Shown here piece by piece: positions 39,458-50,262 of a DNA stretch of 64,000 nucleotides. Below the pieces are notes generated by a model, which worked only from the letters and a program-made list of their open reading frames with translations, was not told the DNA's origin and made no database searches. The DNA is taken from contig CAUJNA010001890.1 in NCBI GenBank assembly GCA_963377175.1, positions 1,325,815 through 1,389,814 on the forward strand, given 5' to 3'. Source of the DNA: Effrenium voratum. Its lineage: Eukaryota; Sar; Dinophyceae; Suessiales; Symbiodiniaceae. Position 1 is the stretch's first letter, and every line of letters starts with the position of its first letter. The position numbers and the translations under genes are program-made.

Positions 39458-40205
39458 ATTCCAAGGGTACAACAATCTATGGACTTTCTTGTGGATTCCA
39501 CCCGTTCTTGCCAACATCGTTTAGTGCTCTAATATGTTCCTACCTCGAAACCAAATCATTTTACCTAACACGAGGAAGGCGGAGGAATTTCATGTGCAAA
39601 TCGCAAATCCAAACTGTTTGCTAGAGCAAAGGGAAGCAAAGGTTGTAAGAACGAGGCCATTGAATGCAAGTCAAACAACCTTGGAACGTGATTAATCATC
39701 CGTCAGGTCAGAGTATGTCTTCTTCACACACAAACCACTGTATGTTCTATCATGGTTTCCTCCGGATTCCCGCAAGCCCTGCCAACTTCGTCAGGTAGCA
39801 CAGGGTGCCTTACAAGAACCTCCCTGCCCAGACTGCCAAGACCTCTTGCCAAACCCAGTGAGCTTTAACAACCTTCGTGAGCTTGAAGAAACCTTCAAAA
39901 CTGTGTTTGACTTGTGCCCAATATCGTTTGGGACAAACCGTGACCCCCAGCCAACGTCGAACCCAGGCAATAAACAAAATCTAATGCCAGTGAATCCATT
40001 TCCCGGTACCTACCTGTCCAAAGGACCCAAAAAACCTAAAGTCTGTTGGAGCCTTGACTAAAATTTGGACGAAACTGGGGGAACCAAACTATGAAACAGT
40101 GGAATCGCTCTGGACAACAAAGCGGCAAAAGGAGTTCTCCCACCCGGGTCCCTTTTCAGGAGAATGGATCGAAAGGGTTCCTTTTGGCACTTGCGCATCT
40201 GATCT

Positions 40206-40357
40206 GCTGGGCTCAAATGAGCGAAATCCATCTCGCACCCCTTTGAAAGCATGGAACACCATAATTATTGTTGTATTTACGTTCAGGAACCGAATCGACA
40301 CATTCCAGCTAGGGTTTCTGAAAGGTGGTGCGAAATGGATTTCGCATCCATCCACAG
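40206..40357. mobile_element. Family D element (D8)
   Basis: GCGAAATCCATCTCGCACCCC...GGTGGTGCGAAATGG..CATCCATCCACAG, then TA. Left tip worn. Confidence 0.7.
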
Positions 40358-40539
40358 TAGTTGCAGGACATATTCGGTTTCTGTTGCAAATGACAAGTCA
40401 GGCATATTGACGCTTCCGCTGTAACGATGAACACATATGGTCAGATTTGCAAACTACACGATCATAACCCTGAAACAAGGGAGCCCCAAAGGACGGACAT
40501 CTCCGGTTTCGCTCGTTCTTCCCCGTGGACTCCTTGCAC

Positions 40540-40800
40540 CCTGAAATTTCCGAGGAACAAAAATTGCTCGGCTCCCCCCCCCCCAGCCCTCGCCCCCCGC
40601 GCCTTGCCCAGGAGAAAGCACAGGCGGCTTCCAGCCTGCCTGGCAGCTCCAGCTTCGGCACTTTGAGCCTTGAGGTCAGGGAGCCCAGCCATCGCGGCGT
40701 CATGGCAAATCCGCCCTCTAGTGCCCAAATCCGTCGAGTGGGCGCACGATCCAACGCACAGATGGGAAGCGCCCCGAGTGTTTTTTTCCTGCAAGGTTTC
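40540..40800. other. GC-rich island open on both strands
   Basis: Plus frame (QEKAQAASSLPGSSSFGTLS) and minus frame (TPRWLGSLTSRLKVPKLELP) are both open for ~75 codons with GC-rich third positions. Almost certainly exonic, strand undecided; context favours minus. Confidence 0.4.
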
Positions 40801-40915
40801 AAAAATTCCGGATGGAACGACACATCTCGCTGAAGTCCTCAACTCTTAAAGTTATGACATCGATGGGTGCTGTGCTCTCTCTGGTTCTCACATTCAAAGA
40901 GTAGAAGACTCATAA

Positions 40916-41008
40916 CTTGGTTGACGTTGAAAGGGGAGCAGTTAAGTGGGGATTTCCCACTAAACCACAATAAGCAAAAATGTAAACTGTTTCCCAACAA
41001 CAACCATG
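40916..41008. mobile_element. Family J element (J2)
   Basis: CTTGGTTGACGTTGAAAGG...CCCAACAACAACCATG; TAA before, ATAA after. Confidence 0.78.
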
Positions 41009-41024
41009 ATAATTTCTCTCAAAC

Positions 41025-41231
41025 CCCTAGGTTCATGCTTCCTCGGAATACCCCCACTGAAACCCGTGCATGGCTCGGTAGGTCTTCTTTGGCTGAGCCA
41101 AACGCGGATCGTGCGTGGCGCCCAACGCGGCTCCCTTCCAGCAAACCCACCACGATGGCCTGGTCAATTCCCGCAGTTGCCTGGTCACTCCTTTTGTCAT
41201 TTACGCATGCGACCGCTATGAAACCCATTAG
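41025..41231 (-). CDS. Minus-strand coding exon, 69 codons
   Basis: AACTGCAG| opens the frame (LMGFIAVACVNDKRSDQATA; later SRVGRHARSAFGSAKEDLPS), which closes at CTAGGG|GTTTGAG, phase 0 at both ends. It lies just beside J2. A longer plus frame overlaps, but with less even composition. No family recognised. Confidence 0.52.
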
Positions 41232-42096
41232 CTGCAGTTTCAAACACTTTGTGGCAAAAACACGTCCAGAAAATCACACGGCTGTCAAAAGAAAGCTTCT
41301 GTTTCTTAACTACAATCATAGGCATGCGTAAGACCGTAAATTATCACACCATGTTATATATTTCATCGTCGGCAAAAGGCTGCCCGGGTCCAAATTTGAC
41401 AGCCACGCCTCCCAAGGTTAAGCATTGTAGGATTCTAAGGGGAATGTTCTCCCTTCAAGAGGCGCTTTTGTCGTGCCGCGGTCCCAGGTAGAAAAACACC
41501 TGGCTATAGTTGTAATGGTTGGAAAAGCACTGGGATAGCCCAAGCCGAGTGGATTTATCGAGGGAAGTGAGCTACATTGGAGAAGATCCTTCGCCTAAGA
41601 ATGTATAACAACAACCCTCACCTTACGCCAGGCGATTCCATGGAAGCTCTCAGGACCCCTTGGAAGACTTTCTTAAGATAGCTGACCCCCCAATTGGGGG
41701 TCCTGGAATCGTTTTTCCCCAGAATGCCCACTGAACAAAGGGGTCCGCCGGAAGAAGCAAGAGGCACAAAAAGTGAAGCATTGATTACAGCAGCAGCAGT
41801 GTGGCTATGAATTCAAATCGCGGACCCTTTGGACAATGAGGTGGGATTAATGTCCACCAGTCCACCAGCCACTTTTGAGCTAGTTCCAACAAAAAACGTC
41901 CGGCGTTCAAAATAACCCTGGTAAGTGGAAACATGGACCAAAACCTGCGTAACCCCTCCTCTTTAATTTGGAGCCACACCCAAACTTCGAACATTCGGAA
42001 TTGGATTCCAGCGGGTCCTTGAGGCCATAGAGGAGCCCATTGAGCTCGGCATACCTCGCGTGAAGCCCGCGTGAGGATTGAGCGATTTGCGTAGCG

Positions 42097-42232
42097 CTTG
42101 GTTGACGTTGGAAGTTTGGGGAGCAAAAATTATCAAAATGTTGAAACAAAATAGCAGTTCAGTAGGGATTTGGATTTCAACCACTAAACCACAAGAAGCA
42201 AAAATGCGAAATGTTTCCCAACAACTACCATG
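42097..42232. mobile_element. Family J element (J3)
   Basis: CTTGGTTGACGTTGGAAG...CCCAACAACTACCATG with internal expansions. Confidence 0.72.
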
Positions 42233-42857
42233 AAAGGGTCTTTAGACTTGGACTTGGACGAAATCAAGCCCTCAGATCCCCTGCTAAAGTTTAACTTCTA
42301 GTGAGTTCAATGGAAACCCCCACTAAACACCAAAAGGCTAAAAAGCTAAGGGACCGGATGGCTGGGAGCCACCAAGAAAAGTGAGTTCAACTTTGTGCAG
42401 AGGGGTCGCTACAGTATGCTAGAGCAAGCCTAAGGCGGTTGCTGCGGGTTTGCTTCCCGAAAAGATCCACCAACAGGAGACCTGCCCATTTCCCACGTGA
42501 AACCAAGGTGGAACCCGACATAATAAATCGAAGTCATTAATTACCCAACACAAAGGGGTCATAACCCCCCTGTTGTTAAGGGTCGTGGAGACTCCAGGTA
42601 GACCAACGGGAACATGGATCCAAGGGTTATCTGTTGTGGCCAAACGCCTTTTCTTCTTTAGAATGGGCTACTCTCATTGCTGGTGTCCTGGGCGGGCTGA
42701 ATGAGAAAGGGTTCCGAAGCACCCCGACTTGCGCAGTTGGACGTCTCAAGAGGGCCTGTTGTCAAGGCGGTAACCCCCCCTGGTTACCTAACAGGTCAAT
42801 GGAATCACTGCGCATGAGTTTTGGGGTCCCCATATCCTCCCTGGCAATATACCAGCA

Positions 42858-42955
42858 CCTGGACCCTCGCGATTCCAACATAAAACTGGGTTCTTGTCCC
42901 AAGCTTGTGGTTGGTAAACTCCCTATTTTATCAGTACGTAGTTTGACGGTTCAGG
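42858..42955 (+). mobile_element. Family B element (B17)
   Basis: CCTGGACCCTCGCGATTCC...GTTTGACGGTTCAGG. Confidence 0.72.
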
Positions 42956-43551
42956 AATATGCCAGTAATTTCATGAGTTGCGCTCCACTCAAAGGGAAAA
43001 AGGCCTGGCAAATGTTGACCATAGACACGACAACGCTACTGATGCACAGCGATTCCCGAGCAACAAGACAAATGAGTAGCCGACAATGGTACTCCAGAAA
43101 TCGAAAAGAGATCACCCAAAACCAAGATCCCAGCATAAGACAAAACGCACACCTGTTTCTCACACGGGATGCTAACGTTTCAGAGACAACGGCAAGTAGA
43201 ACTTTGGTTGCTGATACAGGTAAACACACGAAACCACAAACCCAGTGCCTGCCCGACCCTTCTTGGTTTGGTCGTCTTTTGGATGGGAGCAATTGTCATG
43301 TCGGTCACGGGTTGTCAAACAAACTGCAAGGGGAAACACGCTCGTCAACTGACCAGCCTGGTCATCATTTAGTAGCGGCTCGGACCTGCCCCGACTCCAT
43401 ATATTAGTCAACCAACCAGTTCATTAACAGGTGGGTGCTTCTCGGGTGAAACGTGGGGAATCAAGCCACTTTTGGAGGGGCCAAAAACCACCCCCCATTT
43501 AACCAACTGCAGTTGAAACAAATATGGGGTCAACATTAATGGGCAACACAC

Positions 43552-43669
43552 CTAGGTTTTTCAGTAGAGAGGCTAGAATAGGGGTACCAACTTTTTCTGT
43601 CTACTCTAGGGGAACCCTCCCAACCAAAAAAGGGGTGAGAGTTAGGGCACCAATTGCTGGGGGACCTAG
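43552..43669. mobile_element. Family G element (G4)
   Basis: CTAGGTTTTTCAGTAGAGAGG...TTGCTGGGGGACCTAG. Confidence 0.8.
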
Positions 43670-43785
43670 ACACAGATCGAGGCCACTGTCCGCGCCCCTA
43701 ATAGAGCTCCGAGGCGCTGGACGGAATCCCGCAGGATCAGCTGTGCAGCGGCCTTGCGGCTTGACAATGAGAGAAGCTCCTAAAG
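43670..43785. other. Coding-like island after G4
   Basis: Open on plus (IEATVRAPNRAPRRWTESRR) and on minus (SLIVKPQGRCTADPAGFRPA). It starts exactly at the CCTAG| end of G4 if plus. Strand undecided. Confidence 0.35.
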
Positions 43786-43795
43786 GGGACCTGAA

Positions 43796-43904
43796 CCTGA
43801 CCCAGGATTAATAAGACCTTCCCAGTGTTAGGTCTCAATCCCCACTTTAGTGGGGACACCCTCCCTATTAATCAACCAGGGAGTTATTAATCCGGGGTTA
43901 GCAT
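43796..43904. mobile_element. Family F element (F7)
   Basis: GACCCAGGATTAATAAG...ATTAATCCGGGGTTAGCAT then TA. Confidence 0.65.
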
Positions 43905-43983
43905 TACCAATAAAAAGGGGAGTTCACTCCGACATGTTGGGCCAATAACCCATGTTTGAGTTGGAATTTTGAGGCCTCTGGAT

Positions 43984-44123
43984 CTTTTCTCTCGGCCGGT
44001 AAAGGGGTTGATGACTTGCCTGTTTCTGCCTTCTGCTCGCGCACATACAGTGGGACATTGGCATTCCGCAAGTTCCACGCAATACACAACTTGAACAACC
44101 CTCTTCCTTACTTGCCCAGCCAT
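43984..44123 (-). CDS. Minus-strand coding segment with ATG
   Basis: ATG at 44123, then RVVQVVYCVELAECQCPTVC and EGRNRQVINPFTGREKRS before family B sequence. Cysteine spacing CxC..C is visible but no zinc-binding family is claimed. Confidence 0.42.
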
Positions 44124-44171
44124 GGGAATTCACGAACAACATGTTGGTTGGTGGTTAAAGAGATAACACAA

Positions 44172-44256
44172 CTAGGTCCTCCAGTACAGAGGCTAGAATA
44201 CGGGTTTTTCTGTAGTCTGTTTTAGTGGGGAAACCCTCCCTAGCTGGGGGATGTAG
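44172..44256. mobile_element. Family G element (G5), short
   Basis: CTAGGTCCTCCAGTACAGAGG...GCTGGGGGATGTAG, 85 bp; about 35 bp shorter than its relatives. Confidence 0.75.
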
Positions 44257-44589
44257 ACAAGGCAAAAAGAAGCAACGGGTGCTGTTCAGTGGACATGGAT
44301 CTCCGGAATCAGTACATGGATCACGGCGCATGCTTCTTTCGCTCGTCCCAGCACAATTTGTGCCTCCAAGAAAGGTGCGAACCTTTTGTAGCCCTCATGA
44401 AGCATCAAGTGTATGATAGGGTGCAAGTGGGGAGGGGTCAGGGGTCGGGGGGGGTTCAAATCCAAATGTTCAGCAAAAAGGCAGTGTACCCCCCTTTTAG
44501 TATTCAGCATCCCGAAAAGGACTCTGGAATGCTTGTGGAGTACCTCAAGCACGTTTGATCGGAAGGCAACCCCCTCACAAATCCCAACG

Positions 44590-44841
44590 CGCAGGCGGAT
44601 CCGGGAACCAGAACCCTCAGGATGTTCAACCCAAATCTATGGAATTTGTGAAGTCCATTTTCTTATGGGTACCTGGACCCTGAAACTACCTGGACCCTGA
44701 AACTACCTGGACCCTGAAACTACCTGGACCATCACCCATTTGAACCCTGAAACTATCTCAAACTACCCATTAAAAAAGGAAAGTCACCCCATATGTTTGG
44801 GGCAATCACCCATTTTTGAGTTGGAGTTTTGAGGGTTCAGG
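44590..44841. mobile_element. Family B inside family B, with tandem terminal repeats (B19)
   Basis: An outer B (AACCAGAACCCTCAGG..TCTTATGGGTA) is cut at its GGGTA|GTT site by an inner B (44672-44841) that begins with three 18-bp copies of CCTGGACCCTGAAACTA and ends GAGGGTTCAGG; TA on both sides. Confidence 0.8.
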
Positions 44842-44874
44842 TAGTTCTTTGGGGGTCTGAAAACCCGTTGGCCC

Positions 44875-45020
44875 GCCGCTAGCCCCCCAAATCGATCGAT
44901 GTGCACCTGTAGAGACTCGCAGCGGCTTGGCGCGGAGAGCTCCCTGCGCCCACGGCCTCGCATTTCGCAAGAAATGCAAACTGCGGATGGCGAAATCCGC
45001 TTCTCGCACCAAGACATGTG
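44875..45020 (-). CDS. GC-rich minus-strand coding segment
   Basis: All three minus frames are open; the one reading VREADFAIRSLHFLRNARPW has the most GC-rich third positions, and CTACAG|GTGCAC could be its donor. The plus strand is broken. Confidence 0.42.
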
Positions 45021-45269
45021 ACACAATGTGGGGATGAACGTGGGTGAAATGTGGGGAATCTGACCACTTTTGGAGGGGAATAGAAGGTGTTCTAGAAGGA
45101 CCTCTGCACGGGGCTAGCAAGATCGCTTTTGCAAGGGGGGTTCATATAATCTGTTGCTTTGGGTGTTGAGCCGCTTCTTTGTAGGATCATATGACATTGG
45201 CCAGGCGTGGCTCAAATGTGAACGTGGGTGAAATGTGGGGAATCTGACCACTTTTGGAGGGGAACACTC

Positions 45270-45393
45270 CCACATGGATGGACTAAATCTTGCACCACCT
45301 AAAAAACCCTGGAAGGATTCGATGCCCCTGTAATACCAACCAACAATGGTTTTGCATGGATTCCAAGTGGTGCAGGATTCTGTCCATCCACAG
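45270..45393. mobile_element. Family D element (D9)
   Basis: CACATGGATGGACTAAATC...GGATTCTGTCCATCCACAG; a family F fragment replaces the left tip. Confidence 0.72.
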
Positions 45394-45436
45394 GAGGTCA
45401 CCGGGTCTTTGCTGGCTTTTTCCATGGATGGATTAG

Positions 45437-45554
45437 CTTCCATTTGCTTAAGCACCTCGGAAAAATAATAAACAAGCGAATAAAACAGATTTCCAGTAGT
45501 GATAGATTCCCTTTAACACCAACAAGATATAACATATTCTTCAGCTAATGAAAG
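45437..45554. mobile_element. Family H element (H7), near-perfect 4-bp duplication
   Basis: CTTCCATTTGCTTAAGC...TTCAGCTAATGAAAG with TTAG before and TTAC after. On the minus strand it starts after AAG|GTAA and ends GGAAG, so GT...AG is available. Confidence 0.8.
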
Positions 45555-45693
45555 TTACCTTGTTGCAATGCCAATCACCCCCAAGAAAGAAAAAAAAGAG
45601 TGATTTTGCAGAACCCACAAGAGAACTGTTTTTGGGTTGGCCCAGTGGCCCAGTCTTGGGTAAATTCACCCACTCAAAGACCTTGAGTGTGTC

Positions 45694-47112
45694 TCACACT
45701 TCCATAAACTGCCTCAAACCCTCGAGGAGCCTTCTTTTGGGGTCTTGCTTGTGTCGACGTCGATGTTCAAATCCCAAAGTCTTTGGGGGTCGTTTGGGGC
45801 CTGTCTTCCTCAAACTACCCATGGCCAAGGGAACTCACCAACCATAAATTTGGGGGCAATAGTCCATTCTTCAGTTGGAATTTTGAGGGTCCAGGTTCAT
45901 GCTTTCGGGTCTTTGGCTTCTAGGGCATGGAAGGGTGTTTTGAACCCTGATGGGGCTTTGCCTCTACCTTGGGAAATTCCATGAGTGAAGTTCCAAATAG
46001 AAGGGATCTCACGGCGATCTTCCACAATTGCCACAATCTGCAGCAGCTTCTTTGCGTCATTCTTATACGGGACGGCGGTGGTGGCACGTGCTTTGGCAGC
46101 GCTGTTTTGCACAACGGCAGACGTGCGCCCATGCAGCCAAACATGGCCGAAGAGGGGGGTTCCCATCAACCCTGAATAAGGGCCCACCACCAATCCAAAC
46201 CAACAATTAAGGGTTACCGGAGGGTACGTAAGTAAGGGGGCATGGAGGTTGGTGGAAAAACTATGTACTTAGGTTCAAAGGGAAGCTCGCTGGGAATAGC
46301 TTTTATGTTTCCAAGAGGGCGTGGAAAGTTTGGGCGTCCCTCGTCTCTTCCCGAACCCCAAAAAACAGCATTGTAGACTTCCTGGACCCTCAAAAGTCCC
46401 TTCAACATGGGTGATGTCCCTTTTGTAAGAGTAGTTTGAGGGTCCAGGTCCCACATATTCCTGCAAACACTGGGCCAGGTGAGCTCCGTTTCGCCCAGGA
46501 CTCATCATGACTGATTTGAGGCAGCCACGATCTGAGTGTAGCTTTGCAGCTGCTGCGGTGACCTGAAAAACTCCAGATGAACGCAGCTCTCAAAGTGGGT
46601 GTGGGTCAAAAATAGGTACCTGAAATCTCCATGAGCCTCAAGAATGGGGTTGTTACCCCAAATAAGGGGGCCATGACCCCATTTTTCTAGTCATGGAGAC
46701 TCCAGGTACCCACAGAAGCCTGGTGAGTGGAAATATGACTAAAACCTGCGGTCCCCTGGTGAGTTAATTTTGACCCGACGCCTTGCGGAACCCACCGGGA
46801 TCCAGGAGAAGCAGCCTACTTGAAGGGGTGATCGGTACTTGGGAAGTGAACGGGTAAGCCAGGTTATAACCCACAGAAGGGAGACTCATCACCATGGCTT
46901 TTGCGGGCAACCAGGCTTACGAACCGCTTACCTGACGCTTACGAAGCCCCTTTACACTCCCTGAGACTAGAAGGAAGCTCCCCCCCAAATTGGCCTCTGA
47001 AAAAAAGGCGAGAACGCCTTCCAAGGAGTCCGAAAGGCGCCTGGGAATCGCATTGGGCTCCAATCGAGGGAGTCGGTGGCTAACGGGGTTAAAGGGCATC
47101 AAAACCCGGATT
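45694..47112 (-). CDS. Six-exon minus-strand gene model (about 265 codons)
   Basis: Exons 46932-47112, 46796-46837, 46455-46562, 46228-46381, 45968-46171 and 45697-45800, stop TGA at 45694-45696. Every junction has AG and GT edges and the reading phase carries through (0,0,0,1,1). Sample peptides: RRLSDSLEGVLAFFSEANLG; LHSDRGCLKSVMMSPGRNGA; GSGRDEGRPNFPRPLGNIKA; VPYKNDAKKLLQIVAIVEDR; RHKQDPKRRLLEGLRQFMEV. The introns hold a 67-bp palindrome, a C element with nested A, B21, a 56-bp spacer and B20. The 42-bp second exon and the fourth donor (TTAC|GTACCC) were chosen for phase and are weakest. The 5' end is not found. No protein family recognised. Confidence 0.48.
45800..45895 (-). mobile_element. 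Family B element (B20) in the last intron
   Basis: CTCAAACTACCCATGGCC, GGCAATAGTCC, TTTTGAGGGTCCAGG. Its worn left tip (CCTGTCTTCC) provides the acceptor GAAGACAG on the minus strand. Confidence 0.68.
46381..46448 (-). mobile_element. Family B element (B21), 68 bp, forming an intron
   Basis: CCTGGACCCTCAAAAGTCCC...GTTTGAGGGTCCAGG. On the minus strand the intron 46454-46382 (73 bp) runs GTGGGACCTGG...GGGTCCAG between two phase-0 open exons. Confidence 0.72.
46619..46706. mobile_element. Family A element (A10) nested in family C
   Basis: CCTGAAATCTCCATGAGCC...CATGGAGACTCCAGG, with TA on each side; the surrounding C sequence (GGGTGTGGGTCAAAAATAGG..) matches uninterrupted copy 13262-13370, where the site is a single TA. 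Confidence 0.85.
46854..46920. mobile_element. 67-bp palindromic element, TAAGCCAGGTT ends
   Basis: TAAGCCAGGTT / AACCAGGCTTA around CACCATGGC. GAACGG before and GAACCG after suggest a short duplication. It fills the first intron of the minus-strand model. Confidence 0.6.
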
Positions 47113-48210
47113 CTGACTTTACCCGGTGAAGACAATGGGCACAGGAAAGGGGAAAGGTGTTGTTGATAACCATCCTTCGGAAACCCTGTGTTGCGGAAGG
47201 TGTTTTCAGAACTCCTTCTTGATTGATTTGCAGGAAAGTACTATGCGGGCCTACATAAATAGACTAGACTATGTGGGGCACTTTTAAACCACAAGTCATC
47301 ACGAGGCAGCAATGTTCGATTGTTGTATTTTCCTCTAAATGGACATCATCCCTACCCCTGGAAAGTCCCCACCCAGATTCTAACCCAAGGAGACCCCTCA
47401 TGTAAAGTGGTGGTTTTTGTGGAACCCAATCTGCAGCCCTACTGTGCATGGTTGCGAAATTCGGAAATCGCACCACCGAGGAGAAACCCCGAAATGCCAA
47501 TTCCCCTGTAAATACCAACAAATTACATGCCTGGATCTTCCAAAGCATGAATATTGAACGTAAAATCCGGAGACTACCAGTTTTTTCAGGGTCTCAGTGA
47601 AAAAATGCAGAGTTTTCAAACTCCTGGTTTTTTAAGGGCAAAGCTCCTAGAAATTGATTGTCGCTGCTGGAAATGGTTTGCACACCTGAAACCCCTAGAA
47701 ATCGCAATTATTCGGTACTTGACGGAAGGAACTCTCCAATTCAGCAATAATTATTCTGAATCAGAATCGTGCACCTGCATCAGGATCACTTATTCAGAAT
47801 TCAGAGTTATTCTGAATTCGGATTTATCGCCTTTGGGCGACAAATTTGCAAAACCGGAAAACACCACACCTGAAACTCAGCGCAAAACACCCGCAAAAAG
47901 CCCGCCAACTCCCGTTAAAAAAAAAAAAAAAAAAAAACGCAAACTCCTGCAAATCAAAAAATGACGGAGTTTCCGGAGTGTGCATAGTAAAATCAGTGGA
48001 GTACCACTCGAGTGCGCAGAGTTTCATGATTGCTGGGATACAGAGTTGTACAATTGCGGGCCCAAACAATTGGCAAGACTTGTTTCCAATTGTTTCGCCC
48101 AAGTCGCTGAAGCAACAAAAACACCACCTGTCCGTCACGACTGGGGAACGAGAGCGAGCCTGCCACGTTTCAAGTTCGCAAAAAGGGGCGCAAATACACG
48201 GATCTGGGAT
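47113..48210. promoter_or_regulatory. Divergent strand-switch region
   Basis: Minus-strand exons end at 47112 and a plus-strand spliced-leader relict starts at 48211. Between them are a half D element (47442-47525), an AT-rich segment with nested TTCTGAATCAGAA-type palindromes (47740-47820) and an A21 run (47918-47938). No promoter motif is claimed; role inferred from position only. Confidence 0.3.
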
Positions 48211-48230
48211 CGTAGCCGCCTTTTGGCTCA
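48211..48230 (+). other. Possible degenerate spliced-leader relict
   Basis: CGTAGCC + GCC + TTTTGGCTCA: both blocks match the dinoflagellate spliced leader exactly, separated by three bases instead of one, and the last AG is missing. Plus strand, at the start of the plus block. Confidence 0.5.
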
Positions 48231-48278
48231 CTTCCCATTGGGCCATCCAAGCCGGGGGTTTAAAGTTTACCCACGAAG

Positions 48279-48416
48279 CTAGGGGTAACTTCCATTTCCA
48301 TTCCGAACCCAGGGATCCGATTTTTCTTTCTAGAAAACCACCAAACAACCCTAATGGCGATCGGTTTTTGAAAAGAACGATGGCTGAAAAGAATGGACAA
48401 GGAATCAACCCCTAGA
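48279..48416. mobile_element. Family O element (O3)
   Basis: CTAGGGGTAACTTCC...AAAAGAACGATGG..GGAATCAACCCCTAG; TA inside CTAG at both tips. Confidence 0.75.
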
Positions 48417-48434
48417 ACGAATGTGTTTGGTCTT

Positions 48435-48488
48435 CCTGGACCCAAGAGAGAACTACCCATAAAACAGATGGAGATTCGAGGGTCCAGG
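48435..48488 (-). mobile_element. Family B element (B22), only 54 bp
   Basis: CCTGGACCCAAGAGAGAACTA...ATTCGAGGGTCCAGG: both tips kept, interior deleted. Confidence 0.75.
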
Positions 48489-48573
48489 TTTCCAAAAAGA
48501 ACGTCCAACCCAGAGATTGAGTTGTGCTGTGAATGGAAGGACCCACATGGAATATCGGTACGACGTTCAACTC
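48488..48573 (+). CDS. Candidate coding exon after B22
   Basis: After GGGTCCAG| the frame reads FPKRTSNPEIELCCEWKDPH and ends ACTCCAG|GTTCGC. Confidence 0.42.
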
Positions 48574-48809
48574 CAGGTTCGCTCACCCCTCCCCCCCTCC
48601 CTGCCCTCATTAGCTTGTTCAGGTTGGGATTAGCCCATGTCCCTATATATTGATTTTTGTTGGGTAGAAAATAGATGGCGATTCCTGGTTGACCTGTTTC
48701 ACAACTAGGGCCGTCGATTGCTTCTCGTTCAAGAGAGTCCAGAAATACAAGGTTAAGCTTTTGGAACCTTGACTAAACATGGACCAAGTCGGGGAAACCA
48801 AAAGCTTAA

Positions 48810-48922
48810 CCTCCATTTGCTTTAAGTCCCCTGAAAATTACAAATGTATTTCCAGTGAATCGATTCCCTCAAAAACCAGCAGCGGGAAAGACACGACGTA
48901 TGATTTTCGACGCAAATGGAGG
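48810..48922. mobile_element. Family H element (H8)
   Basis: CCTCCATTTGCTTTAAG...GCAAATGGAGG, TTAA before and CTAA after. Confidence 0.8.
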
Positions 48923-49412
48923 CTAAAACTTGATTGCTGTTGCCCCCCTGCAACAAGTTTAGCTTTTTGGGGGTTTAGTGGAAAACCCAACTTGAATTCA
49001 AACAAACAGTCAAAGTCTAAAGATCCAACCCAATAGCAGTCAAGAAAAGATCGACTCGCTTTGGACTGATCAATATATTATCCCGTCCGAAAGGACACCC
49101 CTTTCGGGCTTCCGGACCAGCGCAGGGCTGGCTCGACGCAGCGCCCACATGGCTCCTTCCAGCGCCTTTGGCGGAGCCTAAGATGTGTCTAGCGCGCTTG
49201 AGGATGAGACGCTTTGAGGCTGCCTTCTGAACCTAAGTACCCTTTTGACCCAAGCAACCTTGTGCCAGGTTCTGAATTCCGTGCGGATGCCTCATGTCGG
49301 ATTTCGCCTTGACTATGCATCAAGCTCAAGCTGCGGAACGTGTTAAGCACAGCGCAACAAGTGGCACCTGTTGTTAAGCGTGAAGGATCAATCTGGCCAA
49401 GTAAAGGTCATT

Positions 49413-49535
49413 CTGTGGACGAAATCCATTTCACACAACCTTTCACACCCTGGAATGATATGGTTCCTACATACCCAGAAACAACGGCTTCCCATGGTTT
49501 CAAAGTGGTGCGAGATGGATTTTGTGTTCTCACAG
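49413..49535. mobile_element. Family D element (D11)
   Basis: CTGTGGACGAAATCCATTTC...GATGGATTTTGTGTTCTCACAG then TA. Confidence 0.78.
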
Positions 49536-49839
49536 TATGGCTAACCAAACCTGAATGGTTGGGAGGTCTTGGGAGGGTGGCAGGCTTGCTGAAGTCATGC
49601 TTTGGATCAGCTTGCTCCGAAACGGATGTCCATTTGCTCAGGCCGGATTCTGTTTTCTGGTAACCCCCAAAAAATGCACTGAAGGGAAAGCCAACGGAAC
49701 CAACCACAAAGACTCTTTGAGTGGGTATCCCCGAAATCCCTCATCCTTATCTGATCGCTAGGCACCGCGGGAAACCACTGCCATGCCTGGCGGGATTCGG
49801 ATTTATTTTGCACAGCAAAAAGCTTGTTGAGTCATTCTT

Positions 49840-49953
49840 CTAGCTCCTCCAGTAGAGAGGTTAGAACAAGGGTACCCGTTTTTCTGCAGTCTATTTTAGT
49901 AGGGGAACCCTCCCAACCAACACAGGGTAGAAGGGCACTACTGCGGGACCTAG
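49840..49953. mobile_element. Family G element (G6)
   Basis: CTAGCTCCTCCAGTAGAGAGG...TACTGCGGGACCTAG. Confidence 0.82.
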
Positions 49954-50262
49954 TCTTGGTGAGTAAATGTGTTTCCAAACATAGGGACGCCCCAGGCTTT
50001 AGGCTTCCGTCATCGCTCCCAAACACGGGGAGGCTCAGTCCCTATAGCCAGAATCCGACGTTGGCCAATGTTGTGCAGATGTGTGTTGGCTGAAACGACC
50101 ACGCTGCAAAAAGTTGAAGCCACCGTTTGTGGGTCCAATGCGGAAAATCCGCCGACCCCATGCCTGGTCCAGAATGGACCATGCTTTCGGCATGGGGGCG
50201 GTGTGTTCTGTGTTGCTTTTGTTGATATGCTTTCTATAAGTTTAATGTGAATATGATTATGT

